A stretch of DNA of 64,000 nt from Halisarca cf. caerulea (GCA_963170055.1 CAUJGJ010000444.1:7865618-7929617), one strand, 5' to 3'. Counted from the stretch's first letter, positions 10,455-20,843 are shown. Notes: generated by a model from the letters alone, not told the origin. A program made the numbers and translations.

Positions 10455-10923
10455 ACATCGTTACGGACGTTACGGACACTTCCGGTGAAAGTAAAAACAA
10501 TATAGGGCCGCCTTCTGGTGGCCCAACAAGGCGCATTCGCTATCTTTTTGATTTACGGCTACTGGATGGACTCCAGAGGGACTTTTCTTGTATTGTTCCA
10601 TGTCTAACTGTGTCTTTGATATGTGAATGTGTATTTCAGTAAATTTTGTTACCGCATTTGAAAGTTTACTGTGCATACGTACAGTAACTAAGTACGCCTA
10701 CCGTTTTCGAGGCCATTGCGCACAAAAGCAGGAGAAGAGAACGAAGTTGTAGCTAAGCGAAGAACAGTAGAGTAGTTCTGTAAACGTTGGAGAAGACAAA
10801 AGCTTTCCCAGTCAAATGAATCGGCTGGAAACCGCTGTCAAGTATGGTGCTGACATTGTGCCACTCAAGTGGCGCGTGAACGTTTACGCAAATTTTCGGA
10901 ATGGGAATCTGAACAATTAAGGG
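9615..10923. mobile_element. TTAA-flanked piggyBac-like non-autonomous element
   Basis: Flanked by TTAA on both sides (9611-9614 and 10924-10927) with termini CCCTTAA and TTAAGGG. Just inside each end lies the palindrome CGCCACTTGAGTGGCG next to ACGTTCACG. The related sequence at about 26430 reads 'ctttaatggccgggagcc', an empty version of this site ('cttTTAA[element]TTAAcggctgggagcc'), which supports insertion at a single TTAA. No transposase is encoded. TTAA specificity and CCC/GGG ends are hallmarks of piggyBac-type transposition. It is itself interrupted by a hairpin element at 10206-10524. Confidence 0.85.
10206..10524 (-). mobile_element. Hairpin-ended MITE, family 2 (copy 1)
   Basis: The left end (10206-10266) folds as CAAGCGATTCGAG...CTCAAATCGCTTG enclosing a GGGCCGCC...GGCCC stem. 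The right end (10504-10524) is the stem GGGCCGCC...GGTGGCCC followed inward by 'tattgtttttactttcac'. A (TA)n tract (10421-10451) lies between. AA follows the outer base on both sides. Same layout as 17065-17406, in inverse orientation, and as the family 1 and 3 elements. Confidence 0.85.
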
Positions 10924-10927
10924 TTAA

Positions 10928-12330
10928 CGGCTGGGAGCCAATGGCAAACAGCCCATTGGCATAGTTTTCTGCATTTATCGGCTTTATTATAGGATAATAC
11001 ACAATTTCCATGTGGGGGATTTTGATCCATTGCCTGATTCACAAGTTATAGGCGAAAAGGTGAGTTTACATTATTTGAAATTGTGGTTTTTAGTAAAAAC
11101 CCTAGGGTTAGGGTTAGGGTTAACCTTAAAACTATTAGAGATCTTATAATCCTCCACATGAAAGTTTTAGGTACTTAGATAAGAAACCTACATGCCAACA
11201 TTTGTGCCCCCAGCTTAGAAACTGCGTTGACTCCCGGCCGCTTTTCATGTTTTTGTATGTTTAGGGAAAATGCGCATAATTTTGTAAGAACTAACAAATG
11301 TTTTTCAAGTTTGGCATCAAATGAAAGGTAATATAGCTGTCTACACGATGATACCAGTTGTTAGACGATAGCGCATTTTTGTAGAAAGAGATAAAACAAC
11401 AAGTAATTTGAGTTAAAAACTACACAAGAAACACACCTGTACGGCCACAAAACGCTGGACATAAAATGAAAGGTATGAGGATTTATTATTTGATTCTGAG
11501 GGTTTGGTCCTTTAAGAACAATCTATGAAAGTTTCAATACTAAAACCCAAAATTTTTCCAACCGGAATTTTGATTGAAATATTCTTGTGGAGTCATCTTC
11601 TTTCTTCGGCGAATATCACATGCAGTCACCTGGTTTGATTACGTCATACCAAACCAGCCTTTGCATGTCTACCAGCAGAAAAGCCACCGAGTTAGTTTTT
11701 TCAACAAGCCAAATTGTCTCTGAGGTAGATCAACGAAATTGGTAATGGAAGAGGCCTTTGGAAATGTTTTTGTTTGATTTAACTTTTGTTCAAGTCATTT
11801 AGTCGCCGATTTCATGTGACCCTTGCATGAAATTCCTTCTAGTGTAAGCAAAGTAAGTGTTATGTAAACAATCGTGCTGTATACAAACAATCCTCCCTGT
11901 TTTCGGACATAACATACCTGCATTGGAAGGATCAGGATGACATTTCAAGCTTATTACGGAAGTAATGACAATAATCGAGGAGCGGATGAAGGCAAACGAC
12001 GAAACGCTGCGATCTTCTGAGCTGTTAATCCATTGAACTTTTGAAGACAGTTCGTATGTTTTCCATCATATTGTGAGGAGTTATTGCCTTCATATCTGCT
12101 GATAGTTCTTTTGTCCATTGCAAAATACCAAGTAATAACCGAGAAATCTCTGCAAAACTTTGCCGCAAAACAAAACTTTCAACTGAAAACCGTTGACACT
12201 TAAACCGGAAACTGTCAAATGTAATTATGCGAAAACTGGAAACTATAAAACTTCTATTGAAAAACTGCTAACGGATAATCGCTAAAAGCAAAGGGAAAAG
12301 TGATAATATCGTCAATTTTTTATGCACTGT
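10928..12330. other. Interior of the long inverted-repeat region, no gene; includes TTAGGG tract
   Basis: No coding signal. 10928-11230 is similar to 26415-26720 (shared 'ccatgtgggggattttgat' and 'cacatg.aagttttag'), so this is interior sequence of the GACATG-terminus family. At 11100-11123 there are three to four TTAGGG units, an interstitial copy of the common metazoan telomere repeat. 11430-11590 recurs inverted at about 15040-15190. Confidence 0.6.
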
Positions 12331-13113
12331 ACTGTACACTTGTGGAAGAAGCTCCCATCAGCCTCCTGCAACCTGTGTGGTCAGAGGCAAACACTGCTTC
12401 ATGTGCCGAATGCCCACCCCTAGGCACTGAAGCATCGGAGATACAATGATTGCCATGACTCCATCCTGGAGTGCCTCTACACCTATCTCAAGAAGCTGCT
12501 TCCACCAACACAGGCCATTACTGCAGACTTGCCTCTCCCAGCATATTGCTTGCACTGACTGTTGCCCCAACATTGTTGTGTGGGGCCAGTCTTCAATCAC
12601 CATTGTTGAGCTGACAGTACCATACAAACTTTGTATTGATGCAGCCGTGAACAGGAAGACCAGCAATTACTCCCCACTGATGAGATTATGCAGACAAGCG
12701 GGATACAGTGCCACTCTCCTCACAGTTGAGGTCGGATCAAGAGGCTTTATCAACAGCTCAAGCTTCTACACATTCTACTCTAAATTCCCTGCCAAACGTA
12801 CAGTGCACGAATCGTTGGAGAAGGATGTGGTGCGCAAGTGTCTGCTGGAATCCTACCGCATTTGGTGCAAGAGGAACTGGAAGGAACCAGCCCCCAGCTG
12901 ACTCTATGCCTCTCTATTTTTGCTGTTTATTAGTTGTGCATGTGCATGTGCATGATGTGTGTATTTAGGTATACTTGGACCACATCCTATAATGTGCAGT
13001 ATTTTATTCTAATACTTAGGCATTGGATGTTGCTTCCGAACTTATGATTATCATTAAATTTTACTTATTGTACTCTATGTGCTCTTGTTGGAGTTTAATG
13101 ATGATGATGGAAA
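12331..13113 (+). pseudogene. LINE endonuclease fragment (copy F)
   Basis: Opens at the zinc knuckle (CNLCGRQTLLHV, second half degraded), then NIVVWGQSSITIVELTVPY, RKTSNYSPLMRLC, VEVGSRGFINSSSF and IWCKRNW, ending with a stop at 12899-12901. The endonuclease core is open from about 12446 to 12901, the best-preserved copy of this domain in the window, though without an RT it cannot move by itself. The 3' UTR reaches a GA/GAA-rich run at 13108-13127. Confidence 0.8.
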
Positions 13114-13127
13114 AGAGAGAAGAAGAA

Positions 13128-13442
13128 GAAGTTGGTTCCAGAGGTTTTATCAATTGTAAAAGCTTTGACAGTCTATTTTTATGCAAATGCCAACAAAAAC
13201 ACAATCAGAAACAGAAACTCTTGAAGTTGATATGTTTAAGAATGTATTAGGCAGTCTTATGCAATATGGTGTAAACAGAATTGTGAGAAAACAGATTCCA
13301 CAAGTGTTCTATAATATTGGCAGTTTCTTTTACCCTTTTTGTTGAACTTTATTACCATACATCCCAGAATGTTTTCTGCTTGTTTGTAATGTTAATGTTT
13401 ACCTGTTACATTATATTACGGTTAACACCTACAATATATGCT

Positions 13443-13517
<75 letters not shown>

Positions 13518-13805
13518 CATTCCAACCACTGTATCACTGTCAACCTGTAAATTGCCATTTGCTTTCATTCCAACCACTGTATCACAGTCAATCTGTATAA
13601 CGCTATTTGCTTTCATTTTAACCGCTGTATCAGCATTAATTTCCAGGAGACCCAACTACAACTGTGCATGTTTGTTTTGAGAACATTTAGACAGTGTTGG
13701 TTCCACCTCCACTTACTTGTCCCATTTTTAATTTGTTTATGTGTATATGTTACTTATCTATTTAATAATAATGGTGAAAATTTGAGAGAGATAGAGAGAG
13801 AGAGT
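13128..13805 (+). pseudogene. LINE 3' fragment (copy G) ending in (GA)n
   Basis: Starts with GSRGFINCKSFDSLF directly after a GA/GAA run, so the whole domain upstream is lost. An (AT)n block (13447-13515) interrupts the 3' UTR, which then continues ('caactacaactgtgcatgtt', 'aataataatggtgaaaattt') to a degenerate (GA)n at 13783-13805. Confidence 0.7.
13447..13515. repeat. (AT)n microsatellite
   Basis: Two (AT)n runs separated by 'ttatgta'. Near 13516 the 31-bp block starting 'cattccaaccactgtatca' repeats about three times. Confidence 0.9.
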
Positions 13806-14199
13806 TGCTATGGAAACAAATGGGGACTCGGGTCTAAAGTGGTGTGAAAGATATACTCCAAAAGAAGGCTTTATAGGAATTGCTATGTCTAAGCCAAAAA
13901 CAACACAGCTGCAGCTGACAACCAGTACTGCTTTTGGAGAAATTGGAGTTGACCTTTTTGCCACTTCGTCTGTTTAAGTTTTCACTGTTTATTGTTATCT
14001 GTACCCCAACAAGATCCATGTGAGCCAGAGCATAGCTATGGCCAGAGAGAGCGGTTATGGTTTATATTGTGTACAATTAACAATTCTTTGGCAGTATTTG
14101 AAACCAAGGACCTATATACGTATAATTATACATGCTCTCACTCCTGTGTTTCCTTATTGTATACCATATTATTGTATTTACTCCCACACTTGTTTATTG
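13806..14199 (+). mobile_element. LINE 5' end (copy H), joined to copy G at (GA)n
   Basis: Begins TTGCTATGGAAACAAATGGG and aligns with the 5' UTR of copy B ('ctaaagtg...actccaaa.ga.ggct', 'ttgcc.cttcgtctg', 'tttactgttta.tgtt'). The first ATG region differs and no zinc finger follows before the inverted arm at 14200. It is the second example of a full 5' end placed immediately after a (GA)n tail. Confidence 0.7.
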
Positions 14200-14850
14200 C
14201 CTAGAACTAGCTGGTAGCCATTTTGTCACATGACTGTCGCATGATATTAGAAGTGACGTCACCTAAGAGAGTCACTAGTAAAGTCGAGTAGAGGCTCAAT
14301 TCCTGTGTTCTTAGATAAAGTTACTTCATTTCGTACCTTTATTTCGCTGATATGTACTCTTACTTCGCCAAGAAAGACGGAAAACTCAAATTTTTGGCTT
14401 TTGCTGCACTTTCGTATGCGATCTACGTTATGGAAGATGAAGGACGATGTTTTTAAAGGAGAGAGCGCCGAAGCTCAGACCTGGTAAGCCAGCGGCGTTA
14501 GCCCAAAATTTTACTGACGTGTTCGACCTTCAATTTGAAGGCTTTTGATCACTTAGTTTCGCATCGCTAGCCCTTACTCTTGCAAATGACGGTATCACCG
14601 GAAAGGGGCTGGCGACACGCAACTAAGATTCATCGTACACGAAGGTTATTTCACTTGAGCGAGTCGATCTTTGGCAGTTTGAACGTCATGTAAGGCTGTT
14701 TTGAACGGTTTTGAAATCTTTACAATAATTTTTTCTCCAAGTCACGGCCTGGTCACATGACATCATATCACGAAGCCAGCTAAAGTTGTGAAATTCCTTC
14801 TGTTAGACACCTCCGCTCAATTTCGAAGCTCATGGACATGTTCCACATGC
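14200..14850 (-). repeat. Right arm of the long inverted repeat
   Basis: Inverse of 9100-9600 with an extra block at about 14550-14695. It ends with the terminus GGACATGTTCCACATGC at 14834-14850. Whether both arms bound one 5.75-kb element or are two oppositely placed copies is unresolved. LINE pieces directly inside the right arm favour two copies. Confidence 0.75.
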
Positions 14851-15344
14851 GTTATCAAAGCACTGGAAGAATCTGTTTTGTTTTCAGTCGGAATAAATTG
14901 TACAGTTCTAAGTTACACTTGGACTAATGCTTGATGATGTCTATTTTGTATCTGATATAGACCCAAACCATTTCTATATTGTCATTTGACAGTATCTGCT
15001 ACCCAACAAAGATGGAAAATGACAGCACAAGGAAATTTCAACCAAAATTCCGGTCGAAAAAATGTTTGTTTTGAATTTGAAACTTTCATAGATTGTTCCT
15101 AAAGAATTAAACCCTCAGAATCGAAAAAAGAATCTTTGTATGTTGCTCCATTCATTTTATGTCCAGTGTTTTGTGGCCGCATGGGTGTTTTTTCAGTTTT
15201 TCTTGTGGATAACCTCAAATATTGAAGCCGTGGAATAAAGTAGCGGAATTCATTTTTCAGTTTAGTAAGTTTACACTTTATTGCACATTTAGAGCCTACT
15301 CTGTTTGTACCAAATGCCCGATTCCTCCGACTACTAGCAAAACA
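14851..15344. other. No gene; contains an inverted copy of 11430-11590
   Basis: 15040-15190 matches 11575-11430 on the other strand ('aaccctcagaatc', 'cttttcttgtggat', 'cattttatgtccagtgttttgtggcc'). No open frame of interest. Confidence 0.5.
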
Positions 15345-16075
15345 AACATATTGATGTGATGTTGGTGCTCTCTTTAAGACAAACTGCAAGTCAAACGTCC
15401 CACTACAAAAATATCTTCTACTGTCAAAAAGACAAAACAGCATGCAAAATCGTGTTATTATAAATGTCAGCTTCTGAACATGCCAATTGGTTCAAACGAC
15501 TCCTTAGATACATAAGTGTCCTGAAAGATTCCAGGAGCCCAGTAGCTCAAAGCATGGATGTAATGTCCAGGTTGTTTCATCATTTTCATAGGTCTCCAAC
15601 CACAATACATGGGACATAACTCGAACGGTAGAAGGTACAAAGCTCTAGGAATCTTTCACCGCAATTTGAACTATTGGGAACCTGATGGTACTTGCTGTTG
15701 CTCCGAGATTTTACCACCGCAATTTTGAGATATAATTTCCACTTAAATATGTCTCTTCTTCACACTGCAGTCACATGCTGTCACATGTTCTACAAAAGAG
15801 TCCGAACATCTTTCTTGTATTCTCATGTATACATCCAGTTTGCACATGATGTCATCACGAAATCTAGCTATCTGCGTGTGACAAACCCATGCAGTTAGCG
15901 CTAAAATTCATTGAGTGAAACTGTATAATGTCTCACATATGGCTGGCCTTTTTCTGTATAAGAATATTTTAGCATGGTAGATTTTGTTCTGCCAAAATTC
16001 AAGGGGAGTTGTTTTAGTGCTTCGACAATGTCCGTTATATTGCTTTTATGTTTCAATTGGCATAACACACCTGCG
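15345..16075 (-). mobile_element. CGCAGG-terminus element, inverse homologue of 59802-60569
   Basis: Aligns in reverse to 59802-60569 over most of its length, including 'cctttagatacataagtgtcctgaaagattcc'-like sequence. It ends with CATAACACACCTGCG at 16061-16075, the inverse of CGCAGGTGTGTTATG. The other terminus is degraded. No protein is encoded. Confidence 0.7.
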
Positions 16076-16216
16076 CTACATCAGAATATTTTACTTTTTA
16101 TGGGAAAGGGCCCATTCAGTGCAGGCTCAAATTCTGAGTAGCTCCATTGAAATGGTCTGAAAGTCACACCAAAGCTTAATTTGCTTAGGAATTATCATAA
16201 TTTGTCAGGTAAACAT

Positions 16217-17064
16217 TTAACCTCTTAAGGCCCGTTAGCCTATTTAGTGGCTCTAAACTCTGAATACCATTAAGTCCCGCGGGTTGCCTATATCGCGCAA
16301 TCACAAAGAAATTTATATGGCTAGATAGAGTGAAGGAAGCTTAATAAAACTGCCAATTTTTAACGTCATACACTTAGGTATGAACAGTACAGAAAGCTCT
16401 AAAAATTGTACTAAAAATGCAAGTGATCATAAAGTCACGCAATTATACAAACAGTTTACAGAGATATACAAACAAATAAAATGGCTGCTTGAAGATCCGC
16501 AATATTCATTGGTCTGTTTTTTTGGCTGAATAGGAGCTACCTGCAGTAAATCCTTAAACAGTCCACTGGACTAAGAGCAATACGCCGTTCTGAACAGCAA
16601 GATTCACAATAAAGTTAGTCCGACGTGTCTCCGTGTAGATTTTGCACTGTTATTGTTTTTAGTGTAACAATTTGCATTGTAACGATTTTCTAGGCATATA
16701 ATAGTATGCAGTAGAACATATAAAGACAATTGTGACCATTTTCTATGCAAAGCAGGCCGAAAAAAGGTGTCACGTAGCTATAATGCTACTATTCCAACTG
16801 ACGAGTAAGTGTGTGAGTAAAATGCGTACGAATTTTACCTAATTGGTTAGCGAAGGGAAGGCATGGGCAGTTAACAATACACTATTATATTATTAATATG
16901 GACCATATATAGACTCTCACTTAGAACAACAGCACTGTTCAGCATTAATTAAACACAGACAACTGTGCACCTTATGCACCCAAATTGCATCATCATTCTG
17001 GTCACCCTGAGCCCTATGCACCCATACCAAGTAGATGTGTCGAAATGGATTTTTCCCCGTTTTT
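16217..17064. other. One possible TTAA element end, otherwise no gene
   Basis: 16218-16255 reads TTAACCTCTTAAGGCCCG then CCTATTTAGTGG, similar to the ends of the TTAA-flanked elements. I did not find a matching right end. The rest has only short, motif-free open frames. Confidence 0.4.
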
Positions 17065-17131
17065 GGGCTGCCGGAAGGCGGCCCTATATTGTTTTTACTT
17101 TCACTGGAAGTGTCTGGAACGTCCGGAACGA

Positions 17132-17197
<66 letters not shown>

Positions 17198-17406
17198 AAC
17201 AACATGGCGGACGCGAAGTCGGTACGTAATCTTTCGGCTATATTTTGGTAATATTCATTCGTCTGCTCCTGCTTTTATCAGCAAAGAGTCTTTTCGACCA
17301 GAAGAGTTCTTCGAAGTATTATTTTAGTCAATAACAATGATTTCCAAGCGATTCGAGTTTCCAGGGCCGTAGGCAGCCTACGAGTTTTTTAAATTCGAAT
17401 CGCTTG
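17065..17406 (+). mobile_element. Hairpin-ended MITE, family 2 (copy 2)
   Basis: End A is the stem GGGCTGCCGGAAGGCGGCCC, followed by 'tatattgtttttactttcac' and 'ggaagtgtctggaacgtcc'. The middle is (AT)n at 17137-17191, then 'caacatggcggacgcgaagtcgg'. End B folds as CAAGCGATTCGAG...TTCGAATCGCTTG around a GGGCCGTAGGCAGCC stem. It is flanked by T-rich sequence (TTTTT before, TTT after). The sequence is the inverse of copy 1 at 10206-10524. Open frames across the (AT)n are artefacts. Confidence 0.88.
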
Positions 17407-17544
17407 TTTCTATATGCATGTGGGACATGTCCAAAATCTCACTGCGTGCTAATTGGCTGGAAGTTTTGACTTTGATGTCTACAAATTATGTGAGATTCGT
17501 GTGACATTCTGTGACGTTTTAGCTTAGGAACAAGTCAAGTCAAT

Positions 17545-17826
17545 AGACCATATGCAATTCCACGCCCACCGCCCACGATAATGAGGTCACTGGAGGTTAA
17601 TGGTGAAGGCGCGCCAGACTCGCCTATTCTAATGTATGGGGAATTGTTGTTTGAAGATCAAAATCGTTCTGTTACGAGACGCTCGACGACGGTATCGCTC
17701 TCAAAGCTGGTCATATTGTGATTTAGGTAGTCTCAAAGGATTTGGTGTGTATAAAATGTATAGATGCGGTCAATTCGCAGCGACAAGGCTGATTTTTCGT
17801 GTGTGAGAACCCCCTAAACACGTTTA
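17545..17826 (+). repeat. Left terminal inverted repeat of the ISL2EU element
   Basis: Begins AGACCATATGCAATTCC and ends CCCCTAAACACGTTTA. Inverse of 20562-20843 with only a handful of differences. Confidence 0.9.
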
Positions 17827-17909
17827 GTTGTAAATTAGGCTAACTGTATGTCTATATCTTCTAAGATTGAACTCGTATAGTCAGTAAATTTTGTTCATTG
17901 AGAGTAGAA

Positions 17910-18866
17910 ATGTCGGTAAACACTAAATTCTGCCCATCTTCGGCTAATGTCGGAGAGTTGAAGGTTTTTCTCAAGCAACACGGTCTTAGCAACGCTGGGA
18001 ACAAGCAAGAACTCGTTCAAAGGTGCTGCGATTATCTCAAAACGGAGGAATTGGAAGAAGAGATCGATGCTAGAGCATTTGTTGACTTTCTCGTTGAAAG
18101 AGCACCTGGTTTTGATGTTCTTCCTATGCAGTGGACTTCAGAGGGACTTCCAGTTATGCATGAACATACTGTATGCTCATTCCTCAAGGCAAAGGGTGCA
18201 TACACGAAAAACTACAGAACTGGTTTGCGACTGTGCCGATGTGGCCACCTCTCACACATACAGAAAAGTGCCAGTCAGGTACCGTTGTTTATCCGGGCTC
18301 GTTGCAGGCCAACAATGAAGAGGCAACCACCACATTATGAATGCTTCATACAACTTGCAGAGGTGATGGCATGCAATGAGGATGAATCTACGAAATTAGA
18401 GATCGAAGGTGCCAATTGCCACTGTCCTGCTGGAGAGACACAGAGCTGCCTGCATGTGGAACCATGCGGTATTTACATAAGTGAGCAATATCTGTTCCTT
18501 GGGGCATCACCTGATGGAATTGTCCATGGTGAGGATAGTGGTGCAAAGCTGGTGGAAGTGAAGTGCCCTTTTAAGCACCGCGACAAGACCATTGAAGAAG
18601 CATGCCATGACCCAACGTTCTGCATTGAGTTAAAGGATGGCGTATTCCAGCTAAAGAGACACCACCACTACTATTACCAAGTTACTGGTCAGTTGGGTAT
18701 TACTGGTGTATCTACTGGATACTTTGTGGTATGGACTCAGGCAGATATTTTCATTGAGGAAATAGTACTGGACAAAGATGTTTGGAGCACCATGCAGGAT
18801 ACACTCAAACATTTTTATTATGATTGTTTTGGTTCCAAAATTTTAGATAGACTATGTACTATGTAA
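17910..18866 (+). CDS. SAP-domain YqaJ-type exonuclease of the ISL2EU element
   Basis: 318-residue protein from the ATG at 17910; the frame is open 12 bases further upstream without an ATG. An N-terminal SAP DNA-binding motif (VGELKVFLKQHGL...NKQELVQRC, residues ~10-45) is followed by a YqaJ-like nuclease. Its core reads FLGASPDGIV (~residues 198-207) and LVEVKCPFKH (~216-225), giving the Asp and Glu-x-Lys of a PD-(D/E)XK site. A Cys-rich stretch (CHCPAGETQSC) lies just before. The role in transposition, probably DNA end processing, is inferred from its fixed pairing with the transposase in this superfamily. No frameshift seen. Confidence 0.85.
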   Translation: MSVNTKFCPSSANVGELKVFLKQHGLSNAGNKQELVQRCCDYLKTEELEEEIDARAFVDFLVERAPGFDVLPMQWTSEGLPVMHEHTVCSFLKAKGAYTKNYRTGLRLCRCGHLSHIQKSASQVPLFIRARCRPTMKRQPPHYECFIQLAEVMACNEDESTKLEIEGANCHCPAGETQSCLHVEPCGIYISEQYLFLGASPDGIVHGEDSGAKLVEVKCPFKHRDKTIEEACHDPTFCIELKDGVFQLKRHHHYYYQVTGQLGITGVSTGYFVVWTQADIFIEEIVLDKDVWSTMQDTLKHFYYDCFGSKILDRLCTM

Positions 18867-18957
18867 CTTTTGATCCTGCATGTACAGTATTCCAGTTATT
18901 ATTATTCAAAGTTACGTTAACTTTACCTGTTTATACGCATAGAATATATGTGCAATG

Positions 18958-20445
18958 TTATGACTTAATCAATGGTGCCTGTAAATTACACAGAGAACAT
19001 GCAATAATCACCATATCATCTAAAACTAGTTTGTTTGTGCGATTTGGCTGTGTTTGCTGAAAAATTTTGAAATCTTTTAACCTTTTTATTGCATTTTCTA
19101 CTTTGATGCGAACAGTAGCTATTGCTCGTGTTTGTGATCCATCCTGTCCACTTAATTTGGCTGAAGACCGTAGGAAAGATGGTATAGTAAGGAAAGCTCT
19201 TTGTTTTGCTAACAAATCACATATTGTGAATCCCCTGTCTGCCAGTATGCGTTGGCCTGGCAGTAGATTGTCCAAAAAAGTACTATTTTCAACAATAAAT
19301 CTGTCACTTGCGTTTCCTGAAAATCCTGCTGATATGTATGTAAATACACCGGTGAATGGATCAATGCTAACCAGGTACTTCACTGTGCTATGACTTTTGT
19401 AGTCAGACCAGGATGATTTCTGTGTTGAGAGGTTGCTGGGCCTCTCAATGAATATCTCTGTCCTGTCAATTATGCCTACTGTGTTAGGCATCATTGAATA
19501 AGGATACTCTGTAGGCCCTATTGTTGTTTTTGGCCATTGAATGAGTGCTTCCAGCTGACGAGCAAGTAGGGGGATCCATTGACTAAGTGTGCGCGAAACC
19601 GTAGATTGGTCCACAAGAAAGCGGATGCCTAGATCCTCTTGTAAAAAGCCACAGCGGATTCTCATTAGCGTAAGGAGCAGCCTCTGAGAGTTAGAGAGGT
19701 GGCAATAACGAGTCAAGCCAATAGGCTCCTTGGATGTACCAGCAGTTTCGGGTAGAACAGGGACAAGCCACTCTAATAGAGTTGAGAACTGTGCATGGCT
19801 CAGTCCTGTATAAAAATGCATGGCATTACCATCCAGTAGGGTCACATTCAATCTTTGCCGTGTTGAGCGCAGACTATGGATGTCTTGGGTAAGCTGTGCT
19901 ACAGTCCTTTGTAAGGCCTCAATCTGTTTCTGCATATCTTCTGTTTTTTTATCAGACTCTGGAATCTGCAGCGTGGCTTGGAAGGTGTCTTCAGAAACAT
20001 TCCAATCTTCTTCCGTTTCAATCGGCTGTAATACTTTCTCCTGCATGGTAACCTTCTGCAATACTCTCCTGACCTTAGGAGGTGGGGTTGTCACATCTAA
20101 GTCATGACTTGTTGGTCGCTTAAATAGCACTGGTATGCGGTTTGGATCAGCCCTTGATGGTCCTACAAAATCTTTGTAATGGATGTTGCAAATAACAGAT
20201 CCTGCTGTTGGTGTCCAAGTTTTCCCCCTTTCTCCACTTCTAGTGAGATTGATCTGCTTGACCACAGTCTTCTTCACAGCATCTGGCATAACTTCAATGG
20301 TATGTAGACTGAGTAAATCTTTCGATTTGGGACAATCTGTCGCCGTTAATGCACTACACTCGCACAGTCTTTTCCCACTAACATCTTCTGGACACCGTCC
20401 TTTGCGATTTGAACAACCCCAAACACAGCACTGTCGCCGAGACAT
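18958..20445 (-). CDS. THAP-domain DDE transposase of the ISL2EU element
   Basis: 495-residue protein from the ATG at 20445 (MSRRQCCVWGCSNRKGRC). The N-terminal C2CH THAP finger uses CVWGC and ICNIHY with the downstream Phe and Pro-rich region. It is followed by a helical segment and a DDE_Tnp_4-type catalytic domain: first Asp in GIIDRTEIFIERP, second Asp in ILADRGFTI, Glu in KVENAIKRLKDF. Sequence between the first and second Asp (HSTVKYLVSIDPFTGVFTYIS) is typical of this transposase family. The frame is intact. It would bind the terminal repeats and cut them. It converges on the YqaJ gene with a 91-base gap. Confidence 0.88.
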   Translation of the reverse strand: MSRRQCCVWGCSNRKGRCPEDVSGKRLCECSALTATDCPKSKDLLSLHTIEVMPDAVKKTVVKQINLTRSGERGKTWTPTAGSVICNIHYKDFVGPSRADPNRIPVLFKRPTSHDLDVTTPPPKVRRVLQKVTMQEKVLQPIETEEDWNVSEDTFQATLQIPESDKKTEDMQKQIEALQRTVAQLTQDIHSLRSTRQRLNVTLLDGNAMHFYTGLSHAQFSTLLEWLVPVLPETAGTSKEPIGLTRYCHLSNSQRLLLTLMRIRCGFLQEDLGIRFLVDQSTVSRTLSQWIPLLARQLEALIQWPKTTIGPTEYPYSMMPNTVGIIDRTEIFIERPSNLSTQKSSWSDYKSHSTVKYLVSIDPFTGVFTYISAGFSGNASDRFIVENSTFLDNLLPGQRILADRGFTICDLLAKQRAFLTIPSFLRSSAKLSGQDGSQTRAIATVRIKVENAIKRLKDFKIFQQTQPNRTNKLVLDDMVIIACSLCNLQAPLIKS

Positions 20446-20561
20446 TTCAAAATCCACTACAGAATACTCTAAAATGATTGCCTATCCTTCACAGCCAAAT
20501 CTATACGGCAGAATTGGGACAAATACCTCGATGAAATAGTCCAATTTACAACTATTATTAG

Positions 20562-20843
20562 TAAACGTGTTTAGGGGGTTCTCACACACGAAAAATCAGC
20601 CTTGTTGCTGCGAATTGACCGCATCTATACATTTTATACACACCAAATCCTTTGAGACTACCTAAATCACAATATGACCAGCTTTGAGAGCGATACCGTC
20701 GTCGAGCGTCTCGTAACAGAACGATTTTGATCTTCAAACAACAATTCCCCATACATTAGAATAGGCGAGTCTGGCGCGCCTTCACCGTTGACCTCCAGTG
20801 ACCTCATTATCGTGGGCGGTGGGCGTGGAATTGCATATGGTCT
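20562..20843 (-). repeat. Right terminal inverted repeat of the ISL2EU element
   Basis: Inverse of 17545-17826. It contains the probable promoter region for the minus-strand transposase. Confidence 0.9.

Larger units (their letters stand above)
17545..20843. mobile_element. Complete ISL2EU-type DNA transposon
   Basis: 3299 bp with 282-bp terminal inverted repeats (17545-17826 and 20562-20843) that are almost identical. It is flanked by AT on each side (17543-17544 and 20844-20845), consistent with the 2-bp AT duplication I recall for this superfamily, although AT is also compatible with being part of the repeat. It encodes a SAP/YqaJ nuclease (plus strand) and a THAP/DDE transposase (minus strand) in convergent orientation, the ISL2EU gene pair as I know it. 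Both frames are intact and the repeats barely diverge, so the insertion looks young and may be active. Confidence 0.85.

Noticed and set aside
11100..11123. Telomere end
   Set aside because: Only three to four TTAGGG units inside mobile-element sequence; an interstitial tract, not a chromosome end.
9100..14850. Polinton/Maverick (long inverted repeats)
   Set aside because: No polymerase B, integrase, ATPase or capsid-like genes, and the interior is a patchwork of other elements.
17065..17406. Bacterial-style rho-independent terminators at the GC-rich hairpins
   Set aside because: The genome is eukaryotic, and the hairpins recur at fixed positions at both ends of mobile elements.
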